A stretch of 24,532 nucleotides of DNA from Smittium culicis (GCA_001970855.1 LSSN01005758.1:1-24532); one strand, 5' to 3'. Positions 1 to 12,372 are shown, numbered from the stretch's first letter. Numbers and translations: made by a program. Notes: generated by a model not told the origin, from the sequence alone.

Positions 1-2782
1 TTTGTTTTTGTAGGATTCTCCCTATTTCCTTTTTTGAGGATCAACCTCTTTGTAGTCGTATTTAACTACGACAAATATAAATTTAAATTTGGAGAAATTT
101 TTATAATTAATTGGCTAATTCGATTATTGTGAGTCATAGGATTTGGAGTAATTGGATGTGTGAGTTTTTGGCTTTGGGTCTAATTGGGTTGGGTGTTTTT
201 GACTTTTGGGAGTATTGTCTAGGTACCCATTATTTTTTTACAAGTATGATCGGTATATGACTGGATGATAATATAATATCCCCCCTACCCAATAAATATC
301 CAACCGCAAAATAAATAATATTAGTTGAAAAAAATTTGACATCATGCCCATTTATTGAACTAAGAATATTTTGTGCAACGTCTGTACTCTTTATATAAAA
401 ATGAAGAACTTGCATAACTTTTAAATATTGTCGTGGAAAAAAAGAGCTTGAATTCGTATTAAAATGCTGAAGAGTTACTTATAAACCTAAGAATTAAACT
501 TATTTTAAAATTAAAAATCTTTAAAACATCAGCATTAATGGCTGATTAGGAGATTTTCTTTGAATCGCATTTTTTTTATTTTAAATTGTTTTTTTATTTT
601 TTTGGTTTATTGATGTAAGTAATGATTTAATAGTCAGTGAGAACTCTGAATAAATATATTTTTAGTTTAAAAAGTCTAAAAATATAAATTGTATAGTTTT
701 AAATTGTTATGAAATTTCATATTAACACACAAATATAAAATAAGTCAAATTATAACTTTACTGGCTCTAATGTAGTATATAATAATAACTCAAACTTTGA
801 TTTCCTATACGAATATTTACATTAATTCAACACATAAATTTAGTGTTTATATTATTCTATAAGAAAATAAGAATTGCGTATTATTTTATAATAGAAGAGT
901 TGTATTATAAAATAACTAGGTGTTTTTTTATTGCGCTGAAATATATTTACATTATTTTATTAAATTTTTTTTTGAATTAAGATTCTGATACAGAGGTTAC
1001 TAATATACAGTAATAACATAAAACTTAAAAAGTAGCATATAAAATACTAGATAAGGTTATTCTTTGGAGGAATCGGAACTTTTTTCTAAGAAATTCTATT
1101 TGACTATTTATATCAGGTAAACGAATTGGTTGATTCAGACAATTCATTCAATATAATTTCCCAATAAGATTAAAATGTAAAAAAAATTTTTTTTAAGTAA
1201 AGGGAATTTTTAATAGGAAAAGTTCTGATCCTCGAAAAAATTTCCCATATAAATTGTAACCTATAAAATATACGATAAAAGAGAGCAAAATAAGCCAGAA
1301 TAGCTATATTTTGATGTTATTAGCAATACAATTTCCATAATTTTTTGAACTATTTTACACAAAATATAATATTATAAGCTCTATAGATAAGATGCATTTC
1401 GTATAGTTCATAACAATTACACAGTACTAAGACAACGAAAAAAATTTAATTTTATAGTTTATTATAGATAATTAAAATACTAAAAAAAATAATTACGCAG
1501 TTCCGTATTGATCATGGTAATTTCATAAATAAATGGGATTAGATACGTGTAAAAATCAAGAGCGATTAAAAGGGGATATTACCATTTAGAACGTAGTAAA
1601 TATAATTTTTAAATAAAAATAACATTTGATTTAATTATTTAGAGGAATATTTCAAAATTAAACAAACAAGGATTTAAAAAAAAATAAAATATATCAAATA
1701 TGTACGCTGCAGCACTGTAAAAATCTGAATATTGCAAATAGGGAAAAGGTGAATTTTGTAATTATTACTCTGTCTTTTATTTTTGATAGAGTATTTATGT
1801 ATTATATCAGATAGTGGTTTTCGATAAAAAATCATTTATGCCGATTAATAATAAGCAGATGAAGAGAATTTGATAGCTACGCAGAATGTATGTGAGTGAT
1901 TATATGCTAAAAATTATAAATTATAGCGATTTTTTTTTAGCAATTGCACAATGATTGAAGCGGTTGTACAATTGCAGAGAGCTATGATTGATATTTTTCG
2001 TGTATATATATTTGGAGAAAGAAGTTTGTGGTGTAAACTAGATGCAGCGTGTAAACCCTTTAAACAAAAATTACTTACATATATGGAGATAAAGCCTTGA
2101 AATTTCACTACAATTTGAGCTCTAAATATAAGAGAAATTGTATGGAAATTAAATTAGAACGTTTTGGCTATCAAGTTTTTTTCTCTCGAGAATTACATTA
2201 AATACTTATTGGCCAGTCAGCGTCTTAAGAAGAAATAAAGAGTCGTTAGCCAATATATTCCAGCGAAATCTAACTTGAAAGCAGGCTGATATTGCGTAGT
2301 GGCGAATAAGCAACGCGAACAAAAAACCTTAAAACTATGTAGCAAATAATTTTCAATAATAATGCTACTAGTTCACGTAATTTTATTGGATTTCGCGACA
2401 ACCTATTAACTAATGGGATAAGGGTATTTAAATCCGTAGCCAATAAACTGATTTAGCTAAATTTGGCGGAGAAAATTGTAGAACTATAATTCTTTAATAA
2501 CTTCACAATTAAGCTAAAAAAAACAATTAATGTTACTTTAATAAATTCAGCTTAATTTTTAGATACTGTTTAATATCTTTAAGAAATACTTTTAAGACTT
2601 TATATGCTTAAATTGCCTCAAATTAATCTCTGCACCCTATTTTTTCTACCTCCACGATTTAACATATACTTTCTCCCATTTCTGTATAATTCTTTTGCTT
2701 TTTTTATTGCTAGGCTATGTATATTTAATCTTTATAACCATCTCTACCCCCCCAGTCTTACTTTTCGTAAAACGATCTCGAA
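1..2782. other. AT-rich non-coding flank
   Basis: I see no supportable gene here. The longest open frames are about 60 codons and lie on the minus strand near 230-415 and 1914-2108; neither resembles a known family or has a plausible exon partner. The stretch 2160-2480 is less AT-rich than its surroundings but is full of stops in all frames I followed. The last 150 bases become pyrimidine-rich on the plus strand just before the MED23 start. Confidence 0.6.
1940..1975. repeat. Imperfect inverted repeat, 12-bp arms
   Basis: The left arm GCAATTGCACAA (1940-1951) and right arm TTGTACAATTGC (1964-1975) are reverse complements with one mismatch, around a 12-nt spacer. It could form a hairpin. No gene boundary lies next to it, so a terminator role is not indicated. 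Confidence 0.55.
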
Positions 2783-5700
2783 ATGAACTTGAACGAATAT
2801 TTTTCTTTTTTATCTGATTCTTCCTACGAAGCGGTAAATGCAAATAAACTATTATTCTTTGTTTTACCTTATATTAAAACCTTTTAACTCCAAAAATCCA
2901 TTGCTGTTTAACGAGCTATCCATTGATATGACTAAATAATAAAACATTTCTTATATTTTTTCCTTAACTTCATGCGTAAAACGTATTATTTTACCTCATT
3001 TTACAGCTATCTCAACGACTCCCCCAAGATAGTCTATCAAAGTAACCATAGTTTATTTTATTTCAGTAGCCCATCCCATTTTTATGCCTTAGATTGTACC
3101 TTATTCAACTTCATTTTATCTATTATAGAGTTTTTCATCAAAGAGAATTTAAGAAAATCAAGATTAATAACGACTCACTCGGCGAAGACGCCCCGAAAAG
3201 TCATAATAAAACTGGTGTTTTTAGAACAAAAAATTCAGCTAGCAATAACTCTTCTAAATACAGATACAAAGGATTTGACAATATTAAAATATCTGAAGAG
3301 ATTTACTCTATTTTCAAATCTTCACTTGAAAGTCAGTTGAAGGAGTTAGGAGCTTCATCAGATCAAAATGTAGTTACTACTATTTATTACTATCATATTT
3401 TAATTCTCTTCCCCTTTTCTCTTAATTAACTCATTATTATATTAATAGACTAACCTAATCAAAGACGTCATCTCTGGAATTAACTCAATATCTGATTCAA
3501 GCTCAATCCTTGATGCCTCTTTTGATTCCTTGGAAAAAATTTTCAAACAGCTCTTTTTACAAATATTAGGTCTAAAAGATCCAAATATAATCGAATCAAA
3601 CCCATTATTCGGAATTAGCACCAGCCACGCAGAATGTTTGCAAATTAATAAAAATGACAAATGTAAATCTTTTTTCATTTATTGATTTTCATATCTTGCC
3701 AAATCCCTCTAAATTTCAAAATTTATTTATTAAGCTCATTTTATACTTTAAAAGCCAAAAAAAAGTGCCTTGTCACTATATCTAACGACATCTTATTATT
3801 TAATTAATAGTAATATCGGAAGAGTTTGGCAACCTTTTTAGCGAAATAAAATACTTATTTAATACAGAAAGGCCTAGGTCTTGGCACCTAGCATCTATTC
3901 TGATCAAGGAAATTATATCGTGGGCTTTCGAGCTAATCTATAATTACCCCCTACTCGAAGATAACCCTAATATTGATTCCTTTTCTGCAAAGTGTAACAA
4001 CAGCGACAACGATCAACGCTTCTCTTTTAACATTTCAGCTAATAAACCTGGTCCTATTAACTTCTTTTCCACTAACAATAACGATGTTCTACCTGTCTCT
4101 GATATCAACAATAATCTAAATCAGGTCAGCGATACATTTAATCTCAACTCCACTAAATCAAAGATATTTAGGTCTTATAGCATTCAAAACAAAGCTCGCC
4201 AAGATTCTCGTAAGCGGTCATCTTATTTTGGTTCTTCTAACGGTTTAAAGCCTTTTTTATCTGAAGAGTCTTGCAGGAGAATTATTCGTTACGTCTGGTA
4301 CCAGCTTGTTTCTACTGCTCAAAAGGAACATTTACACATAAGAACCAAAAGCTTAGGAAAATCTATTGAATTCACGCCATGGAGATCGAACTTTGAGTCT
4401 TTTGTTAGTTTAATTGACATTTTTATGGGTATTTACGAAGGCAGATCTTACCCATCTTTTGTATCGCACTTCAACTTGATACAAGATCTCGATCCTGGGG
4501 CTGTTATAGCTGAAAGTGGATCTTTACCCTCCGAGATGCAATTTATCGTAGATATGTGTGTTGCTAGGAAGCGTAAGTTGGCTAGAGTTGCTTTCCCCCC
4601 TGATACAATGTGGCCTATGGTATCTCATGCAAGCCGGAAACACACTGAAAAGCATATATACGATCAAATCGGATATGCATGTCTGCGAGACACCTTATCA
4701 AGAACAGAGCTGGAACGCGGACCTTCTGCTGAAAAGTATATTGCAGACTTGCTTTATCAGCGCGCCGCCATCGACGATGTCTATGCTTGTATTAGAAATC
4801 ATAGAATGATGAAAAAGAAAACGATTAAAGAGCTTCAAAGGCACATTTATGTTCCACCGGATGTAAAGAGCGAACTTAGCGATAATCAGAATAACCAACT
4901 AAATGCATGTAATCTAAATAGCTCGTTCAGTAATGTGTATGAGCTAGAAATGATAGAAGATAGTAAATTACTGCTAGACGTTCTTGTCCATAAGATTGAA
5001 TACACAATACGCCACATCCAAAAATGCTCCAACTTTAAAAATATTAATTTATCCGCTGATTTATCCACAGATCATATAGCTGTACCTCAAAACTTAAGGT
5101 TTTGGGAGCGAGTAAATGAATTAGCCGATCAAATTTTCTTTTTTGTTCAAACTAACGCTATTTCATATACAGATCTTCATAATCGTCTATATGGGCTTGT
5201 TGTATCTGAGAGCTCGGAGGAATCAGTCGTCCCTAAGCTTGAAAAAGATAACACTTTAATCTGGCTATTATTACAACTATTCCATGTTGAAAAGGTTGCT
5301 GTCGAAACTATTTCTGCCGACTTTTCAAATCATGAAAATTTTCTTGCCGATTTTCTAGAAATGTACAATGAATCTCAGATACAATCTTTAGACTCATTTT
5401 ATTTACGCGATTTGTCTTTACAAAGTGTTTTAAGTCATCAACAACAAAATATTAGAGATAGAGTTGGTATAAAATTTAGACACCCAAAGATTAACTCTAT
5501 AATGAAATATACCCAGACGTTTTACAAACTGCAAACAAATTTTGGTAACGACTTTAAAAGAAATATAATTGAGGGCTCTTACACTCTTTTCAAAGATCAA
5601 CCGATTCAAGAAATTATTAAAATTGCATCGATTAGTCAAGCTCGCCAATACATTGTTCCTAATGCCATCTATGGATACCTTGTCCCTTTTAATTATACAG

Positions 5701-8700
5701 ATTTACCACTTCAAAATCCAGATACACGCTATTTACATGGGGGCTTAGTTAATTACAAAATCTTGGATTATATCAACGTTGGCTCAAAAAATAGACTTCT
5801 TCAAATCATTTATAAAATGATGCTAGCGCATGAACAAGGGCCTCAGTTCCAATTTCAAGTTAACCCAACTAAAAATGATTTAAATTGTGTTTCACCTTAC
5901 GTACTAGATGTAGTATATAAACTTCTATACAATGCACCATATACAAACGAGCTTATGATGAAAGAAATACTGGAAAAGCTTCGGCGTTGCGATAAAGTTA
6001 TGGCTATGGGAAATGCACACTTTTCAAATGTAACAACTCGCTGGCTTTATACAGTTTATCAACTAATGAATTGTAGGCTACTACGATTTTTTAAATATTA
6101 CGCTCATGCAGCCCATCTCATTCACCATTTACGGCACTCTCTTATTTTTACAAAGCATCCACAGTTGTATACAACTTTAGAAAACTTTGCCCTTTGCCTA
6201 GTTAAGCTGCAGCATGAGCCTGGATTCTTGGTTGCTTTAATGAATCCAGATTATCATGGTGTACCTATTACTTCATACCCTCACATATATAAGTTTACTG
6301 AGGAGGAGCCTAAGCGCCCATATGTCAAACCAGTCCATTTTTGGTTTAACTGCGCTCTTCTTTACCGAAATGCCATTATGGCAGTTTCAAGGATCATACT
6401 AATTAGGTAACTATTTTCTTTTTACAATAGTGAGTAAATCTTATTTCATTGTTTTCTCTTTACTTTAATTTTTTTTCCCATTTAATATAGAGGTTTAGGT
6501 GATATACCTGGGTTATCAGTAGATGAATGTCTTGTTGGCCTATCAAATCGACCGTCCAATTGGGCGCCACAAGTTCTTCAATTTATGGCACCCCAAGTCT
6601 TAGATCACTATCTTCGCGAAAAAAGACACATACATAGTTGCCCTAAGTTTGAGGCTGTAAACGAAGTTTTGGCAGATGAAAGGATTGGCCCAGTTTTGCG
6701 TGACGAAGTCTCTGATCAGTCTGAGATTGAACAGGTCGTAGAGATAATGATAAATAGGTTCACTATTTCAGTTCAAAGGCAAACCTTGTTTTTGTGCCTG
6801 TTATGGCAAATGGAATATGATCGAGTTGTTGAAAATAAAAAAACATCTTCAAAATTCGTGTCAGTTGTTAGAAAGGTGCTTTTAAGGTTCCAGAAGTCTT
6901 TTAAAACTGAGCACTCTTCTGTTTTAATGGATTATGCAGTTTCACAAATAAAGGCTAGTTGTTCTGTTGACGAAATTACAGGGAAATTTATCTTATCTGG
7001 AACTCAGTTTGAGACGCAGATGAAGCTCACTTTTTCAGTTTTGGAGCGTTTCATCTGGCTTTTTATGTTTATTAGAAACGAACATGTCCTTTACGGTTTA
7101 GTGCGTGGAGAGTTTGATATTAGGGACGATCCTATCAGAATGAGGATAATCCATTACATATTATTCGAGTCTCCTGGGTTTTCATCTCGTTTGGAAGACT
7201 GGAAAAAACTTGATTTTCCTGGTAGATATTGGGAGGCTGATGATTATTATTTAAAGCAGGTACGCTATTTAAACAAAAATCCCGAGTACTTTGAATACGA
7301 ATACTACTTGCTCCTAAATAACGAACCTGTTGATCCTCCGACACAACTTGCCCTTCCTATGTATTATGAAAATGAAATGGTTAGACTTTTACCTGTGCTC
7401 GAGTATGCTCTTGACAGATTAATTGAAGCAGAGCAAACGGATTTATTAATTAAAATACTTGATCATTTTGGTATGCTCTTCAGGCTTGACCAAGTTCCAT
7501 TAAACACTCTATATAACATATTATTTGTTTACTTTGGTTCGCCTACACTTCACAACTCAAAATTGATTCGATCATTATCATTAAGCTTACTCGATTTAAG
7601 CCAACAGCAACTTAGTCCAGAGTTTGAAAATTTTTTGCTATCTCCTAAAAATTCAGATCTTTGTACACCTTTAGGCCCAAGTGATGGGTTCCTTGGATAC
7701 TTTGAATCGCTTGAAGCTTTCAAATTATATATTTTAGGCTTGATGGATCGTATTGGAGTTGTATTAAGTAGAAGCCCTTGTGGCTTAGACCTTAAACCAG
7801 GTCTGCCCGAAATTCACTATAGAGAAATTCCCAACCCAGTGTTATTGGTTTTAACAGAGTGTATAGTTGAAACACTGGCATGGTGGTGTATTTCTCAAGA
7901 ATCAAAGGATAGAATCCCTTCGCCGCTTACGGGTATTGATACTAGTAAAGCGTTTGATAGCATCAAAAACGATTTAGCTATATCTATAAGTAGGTGGAAG
8001 CACGATTTAACTTCTAGAGCTTCGTATTGCATGCTCGTTCAGATATGGCTATACATGGTTTTAGAAGTTTCTAAACTGCCAACTGTAGATCGTAGATCAC
8101 ACAATATTTTTAAAAATGCTAAATGTATTCCAACTACTTATTTCCATGTTACAGGCATTTTTGCAAATAGCCTACCAATCGATTTAATGACAACACCTTA
8201 TATAAAGTACTTAGCCAATATTGTTTTTACTTGCAAAGAGCTTAAAGTTTCATCTACTACCAGAGCAATCTTAAGCTTAAAAACTATGCTTGAAGATGTA
8301 GACAATATATCCCAAGATCACTATATGTCTAACTGGGATTTTGACCCTGCCTCAGATAGTTCAAAAAGTTTCAAGACTTCAGACATATTTGAAAATTATG
8401 TCCACAATTTGCGAGAAGGAACTCAAAATTTGCCAAATGCTTACTCTACTCTACTTCACTCAATTCTCCATTATGGAGGGCAAAGGGCATTCTCTATGCT
8501 ATCTGAAACAATTAAGAGTTTAGCGAATGGGACTGCGGAGATTTTAGATTATCCAGATTTAACCAAATTATATACAACTAATAACGAGCCTTTTATCCCC
8601 AATAGTGATTCGGATATCTTCAGTCCTAGAACAAGATGCAGCTCTATAAACACTGATGCACCTGATTTCCTAACTCATAATAAAATACATTCTGATATCC

Positions 8701-9002
8701 AATTACTGTACATCTGCTCAACAATAGCACCCGTTCTTTACCGCCTTGAATCAATTCCGAACATATTTTCAGAAATCATAGAAAGTTTGTTTACATTAGT
8801 TTTACAAATATCAAATACTTTGCCTCCACTAAAACAGCAGGAAAACTCCTCCACAATAGCGTTTGAAATAGTTGTTGATTTTTTCTATTTCAGCAAATCT
8901 AAATTTTCTATGTCTAAGTTTGAATGGAAATCACTTGAATACATTTTTATTCAGTTGCCAATCAATGTAAAAAACAGATTTAGGAATCTTGTTTATGGCT
9001 AG
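2783..9002 (+). CDS. MED23: Mediator of RNA polymerase II transcription subunit 23 (MED23), six exons
   Basis: MED23 is a large helical subunit of the Mediator tail that links activators to RNA polymerase II in the nucleus. My model is exons 2783-2833, 3007-3041, 3129-3369, 3449-3662, 3811-6406 and 6491-9002. All junctions are GT-AG, phases agree throughout, and the product is about 1,882 aa, against about 1,370 in human. The match to animal MED23 is collinear: LIWLLLQLF (about residue 664), TLFLCLLWQM (exon 6), NPEYFEYEYY followed by VDPP (about 1310-1326), LDHFGMLFRLD, REIPNPV, and a conserved C-terminal end near VDFFYF. The extra length includes an Asn/Ser-rich segment at residues 231-325 (about 3960-4240). 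Exons 3-6 are well supported. Exons 1-2 are inferred from the first usable ATG and phase-compatible splice sites. MED23 is absent from budding yeast. Confidence 0.9.
2834..3128 (+). other. MED23: MED23 introns 1 and 2 flanking a 35-nt exon
   Basis: Intron 1 is modelled as 2834-3006 (GTAAAT to ACAG) and intron 2 as 3042-3128 (GTAACC to ATAG). They enclose a 35-nt exon. This is the only arrangement I found that joins the ATG at 2783 to the open frame entering 3129: exon 1 ends in phase 0, exon 2 ends in phase 2, and exon 3 starts with the last base of a codon. A stop at 3067 in the exon-3 frame rules out simple extension upstream. Confidence 0.5.
3370..3448 (+). other. MED23: MED23 intron 3
   Basis: This 79-nt phase-0 intron runs from GTAGTT to a pyrimidine- and AT-rich end, ATAG. 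The upstream exon ends in ...SSDQN and the downstream one begins TNLIKD. The unspliced frame reaches a stop within the intron. Confidence 0.75.
3663..3810 (+). other. MED23: MED23 intron 4
   Basis: This 148-nt phase-1 intron runs from GTAAAT to TTAATAG. The split codon becomes TTA (Leu) and the next exon reads ISEEFGNLF, continuing to a stretch (RPRSWHLASIL) that aligns with the N-terminal helical region of MED23. The exon-4 frame stops inside the intron, and exon 5 has an in-frame stop at 3801 just upstream of its acceptor. Confidence 0.75.
6407..6490 (+). other. MED23: MED23 intron 5
   Basis: This 84-nt phase-2 intron runs from GTAACT to AATATAG. Splicing rebuilds an AGA codon and joins ...RIILI to RGLGDIPGLS. 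That restores one continuous MED23 frame across two long open stretches, so this is the best supported intron of the gene. Without splicing, a TAA at 6408 ends translation. Confidence 0.92.
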
Positions 9003-11528
9003 ACTATTCTATTGTGCCAAAACCCTCAAGACCAAAACCAGTAACATTTCCTGTATTCCCTTTGGCTATAAATAAGGCTTAATTATATTTGTTATAAATT
9101 TACCATTTTTTAATTTACTACTTTTGATTTTGAGTACTATCGTTATCATAATAAATTATTAGATTTATATTTTAGATTATTTCAAACTTAACTAATTTAT
9201 TAAACAATAACCTTTTAGCATATAAACCTGTTTCCCTTGGATTGAAGATACACTAATGCACTGCCAAAAACCCCAAGTGTACCTTAAAAAATTATTATTA
9301 TTCAAAAAACGCTGCATTTCTGTAGGATAATCATAAGTTTGACTATATTTTTAAAATTAGCTATTTAAATTTTGAAATCAAAAAAATATTTCTATAATAT
9401 CAAAATTGTAAAAAATCACTACTGAGCTTGCGCATTTCCAAAATCATATTTTTTATTTTTTTTGAATAACAAAAAAAAGTTCATTTGAATTTATTGTAAA
9501 ATAAAAATGAGAAAACTTTATTTATAAAGTAAAAAAGAAACTTGGTTTCAACCTCATTTGACTTTCCGAATCTATAATATTGCCTATTTTCACGGTTAAA
9601 CTGTTAGAGCTGTTAAAAGTTGGTATTTCTTAATTGTTCAATTTATTTTCACAAGTGGTACATGTTCAAAAAAGAATCAAATTTCTTCATTTATTATTAT
9701 CATTGTTATTAATGAATGGGTTGAAGATAATAATATTATATTTAATTAATTTAGACGCATATTAAGCACATCAATTTGAAATACAAAAAAATTTTCTACT
9801 AAAAATTATTTAAAATGAGGTGAAAAATGGTTCATATAGTAATTTTTCTATTGAAATTTCAATATTTTTAAAAAAGTCAGATATTGAATATAGAATAAAC
9901 GAGCTTAATATCTATAAGAAATGATGGTTGTGGAAGATTCATGATAGGAAAGGAGCTTTTCTACAAAATACTATTTGCTGATATTGATTAGAAAAAAACT
10001 AACAATTGTATAATTAAATTTTGTCGGTAAGATTTTCTAATAGAATTTGAGAGTATAAGCAAGTTGATGTTGTGAAAAAGTATAATATAAAAAGTTCTGC
10101 TTCTTCAAATAGCCTATAAAATAAGCTATATGTATTTATTGTATCAATTTCAAGCCCAGAGATCTTCAGAAATGCGGATTCCACTATTTTTGCAGTTTAT
10201 TTTAAGAGATTCAGTTCAATAATTCGCACATTTGTGTATGGTCCTATTTTTTATTAACTCTGTTGGGTATAGGTTCTGATCAGAAGTTAATTGATATCGA
10301 CGAATTAAGTTATACTGAAAAATGTATAATGTATTGGCTCCTTGTAACTTATGCCCATTCAGCCTACTTGAATCAATGCCTAGGTAAATAACATCAGTTG
10401 AAATATAGGTTTCAGTCTTTAAAGGGTCATAGCCGGTAGACTGGACGAGGGATTTATGAGCATTAGGATATTAGTATTTTTATTCGTTAAAAGAATTCTA
10501 CTATTTTTTCCAGTTTATCTAGCGCATAGTATATAGAGAAGTTATAGTAGTTTTAAAATTACGTTTTTTTTTACAAAAAATCGGGTGTTCTAAGAGTTTA
10601 GAGAAAAAGAATAAGACTATGATTTGCTTTTAATATAATAGAATCTGCGATTTTTTTTTTTTGATAAAATTTATTTTTTAGAGTAGCTTGTATCTTTAAG
10701 GACAAGGTAATCGACTTATTATGGAATAAATATAATTTTCAAAACTATTATGATGAAATAATTTAGCTGGGTATATTTTTTAGTAGCTGAATTTAAATGA
10801 AGGGATCGGTTTTAGAATTTCCGCTGACTACATTTGCATCTGTGATTTAATATATATATTTTTTGTAATTATCATTTAGCTCATTAGCACAAAAAAAATT
10901 TTTTTTATGCTTATTTATTAGTGATATTAAAAGACGAAAAAAAAAATAGAAAAAAGTTATGAAATTAATCTTACGGCGAGTTTAGCATTTGTGTATTATT
11001 TTTTAAGTTGTTTAATAAAATTATAGAGTTACTATATAAAATATGTATTTAAAATTTAATGGTATAATATATTTCATACGGGTTTTATTTTTTAGATCAA
11101 ACATTTAACTGGGTTATAAGTAATCCTCTTAATTATGTTTACAAAAATATAATATATTATTTTAATTATACTCACTTGTAAGAATAGCTAATAATAAAAT
11201 TATTTTTTGAGTTGATGGTTTAGGTGGACGATCGAATGTCAATACTATTGGATATCATGAATTAAATATTATTGATGTGAGCCAATTATAGGCCGATATG
11301 ATTTTTGCGGTAAATAAACCAGATCAATAAATAGAGGGAATAAAAGCAAATCAATTCTAAAGTGTGGAAACAAAAGTCTACATAAAAATAAGAGTTGAAA
11401 AGTGACTTTTTTTTCAAAAAAAAATTGGCTTGATATAGATTATTGGTATTGAGTTTATTTTTAAAAAGTAACTGTAAATTTAAACAAAAGAAAAAAAAAA
11501 AGCATAGAAAGCAGGAGAGTATTCAAGA
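9003..11528. other. AT-rich intergenic region between MED23 and nudC
   Basis: This region holds no intact gene that I can support. A candidate AATAAA polyadenylation signal for MED23 lies at 9150-9155. A less AT-rich island near 10120-10460 holds the possible lipase-like remnant listed separately, and includes a perfect 12-bp palindrome, TTCTGATCAGAA, at 10274-10285. From about 9.9 kb rightward the plus strand is visibly richer in G than C. Confidence 0.6.
10206..10391 (+). pseudogene. Possible remnant of a secreted lipase-like protein
   Basis: This is a 61-codon frame bounded by stops at both ends. It has no ATG at its start, and the only in-frame ATG lies deep inside. It reads as a hydrophobic, signal-peptide-like stretch (VWSYFLLTLLGIG), then IDIDELSYTEK, then LLVTYAHSAYLNQC. 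That order recalls the N-terminus of fungal class 3 lipases, where a secretory leader is followed by a helix ending in a Y-A-x-x-A-Y-C-like motif. No catalytic GxSxG motif follows, and the frame ends 5 codons after the cysteine region. The missing start and missing body make a decayed gene more likely than an exon, but the family call is weak. Confidence 0.25.
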
Positions 11529-12224
11529 ATGAGCAACACAGGCGGAAAAGGTATAGCAATTCAGTTTAATTGATTAATTAGTCGACTTATAATAAGCCTT
11601 TTGTTTTTTATATTTGTTTTGAAAAAAAGCATTATAATTTTTACCTTAGTAATAAGTATGAGAATGAAAAAAAATAACTAAAAAAACAACAACAAAATAT
11701 ACGATAAATAAATAGGAGAGGGGTATGAATGGAACCAGACATTATCAGATGTTGATATTACAGTGTCTTTGCCGATTGGGACCAAGTCGAAGGACTTGGC
11801 AGTTATAATCAAGCCCAAGTCATTGAGTGTAACGATAAAGCAAACAAAGGTTAGTATAATCAACGGGACCTTGAAAGAGGCGGTAGTATCGGATGAGTCG
11901 ACATGGTCGATTTTAGCGTCGGGGTCAGACAAGCAGCCAGTGCTAGAGATCCATTTGGAGAAGCAGAACAAGATGCAGTGGTGGTCATGCGTTATTGAGG
12001 GAGAAGCGGAGATAGATGTGTCAAAGATTGAGCCCGAGAAATCGAATTTAAGTGATTTGCCGTCAGACACTCGAGCTATGGTTGAAAAGATGATGTTTGA
12101 TCAGCGGCAAAAAGCGGCTGGACAGCCAACTAGTGACCAGCTGAAGAAGCAGAGCATGCTGGAGAAGTTTAAGAAGGCACACCCTGAGCTAGATTTTTCA
12201 AAAGCGAAGATAGATATGGAGTAG
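11529..12224 (+). CDS. nudC: Nuclear movement protein NudC (CS/p23 domain), two exons
   Basis: NudC is a cytoplasmic Hsp90 co-chaperone-like protein needed for dynein-dependent nuclear migration, acting through stabilisation of LIS1/NudF-type partners. Exon 1 is 11529-11550 and exon 2 is 11716-12224, giving 176 aa; the intron (165 nt, GTATAG to ATAG) is phase 1 and rebuilds a Gly codon. Residues 11-100 form the CS domain: it opens YEWNQTLSDVDI and carries DESTWSI and the hallmark LEKQNKMQWW (WW at 96-97). The conserved tail follows: DTRAMVEKMM, FDQRQK, PTSD, and HPELDFSKAK near the end. Length fits short fungal NudC (about 190-200 aa), not the longer animal form. Two TAG stops occur in tandem. 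The coding strand is G/A-rich and less AT-rich than its surroundings. Confidence 0.95.
11551..11715 (+). other. nudC: nudC intron
   Basis: This 165-nt intron follows a 22-nt first exon, runs from GTATAG to AAATAG, and lies in phase 1. It is strongly AT-rich with runs of A. Exon 2 alone has no ATG before the conserved CS-domain start YEWNQ, which supports the short upstream exon supplying the start codon at 11529. Confidence 0.8.
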
Positions 12225-12258
12225 TAGTATATTTTGATTTATTAAACAGTCAATTGAC

Positions 12259-12264
12259 AATAAA
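12259..12264 (+). terminator. Candidate polyadenylation signal of nudC
   Basis: A canonical AATAAA lies 35 nt after the nudC stop codon. Confidence 0.5.
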
Positions 12265-12294
12265 GTAAAGATAACCTTAATATCTGCAAACATA

Positions 12295-12300
12295 TTTATT
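12295..12300 (-). terminator. Candidate polyadenylation signal of the CIA30 gene
   Basis: The minus strand reads AATAAA here, 73 nt beyond the CIA30 stop. Cleavage downstream of it would fall next to, or overlap, the 3' end of the nudC transcript. A second AATAAA on this strand lies at 12238-12243. Confidence 0.4.
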
Positions 12301-12372
12301 AGTGTGTATTTATATTTAATTTATATTTATATTGAAAGTAGAAGCAAAAGTGGAAGTGGGAATTAATAAAAT

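Noticed and set aside
230..415. 61-codon minus-strand open frame
   Set aside because: There is no family resemblance, no exon partner and no conserved context; its length is not exceptional for this much sequence.
1914..2108. 64-codon minus-strand open frame
   Set aside because: It overlaps the hairpin and AT-rich flank and has no recognisable domain.
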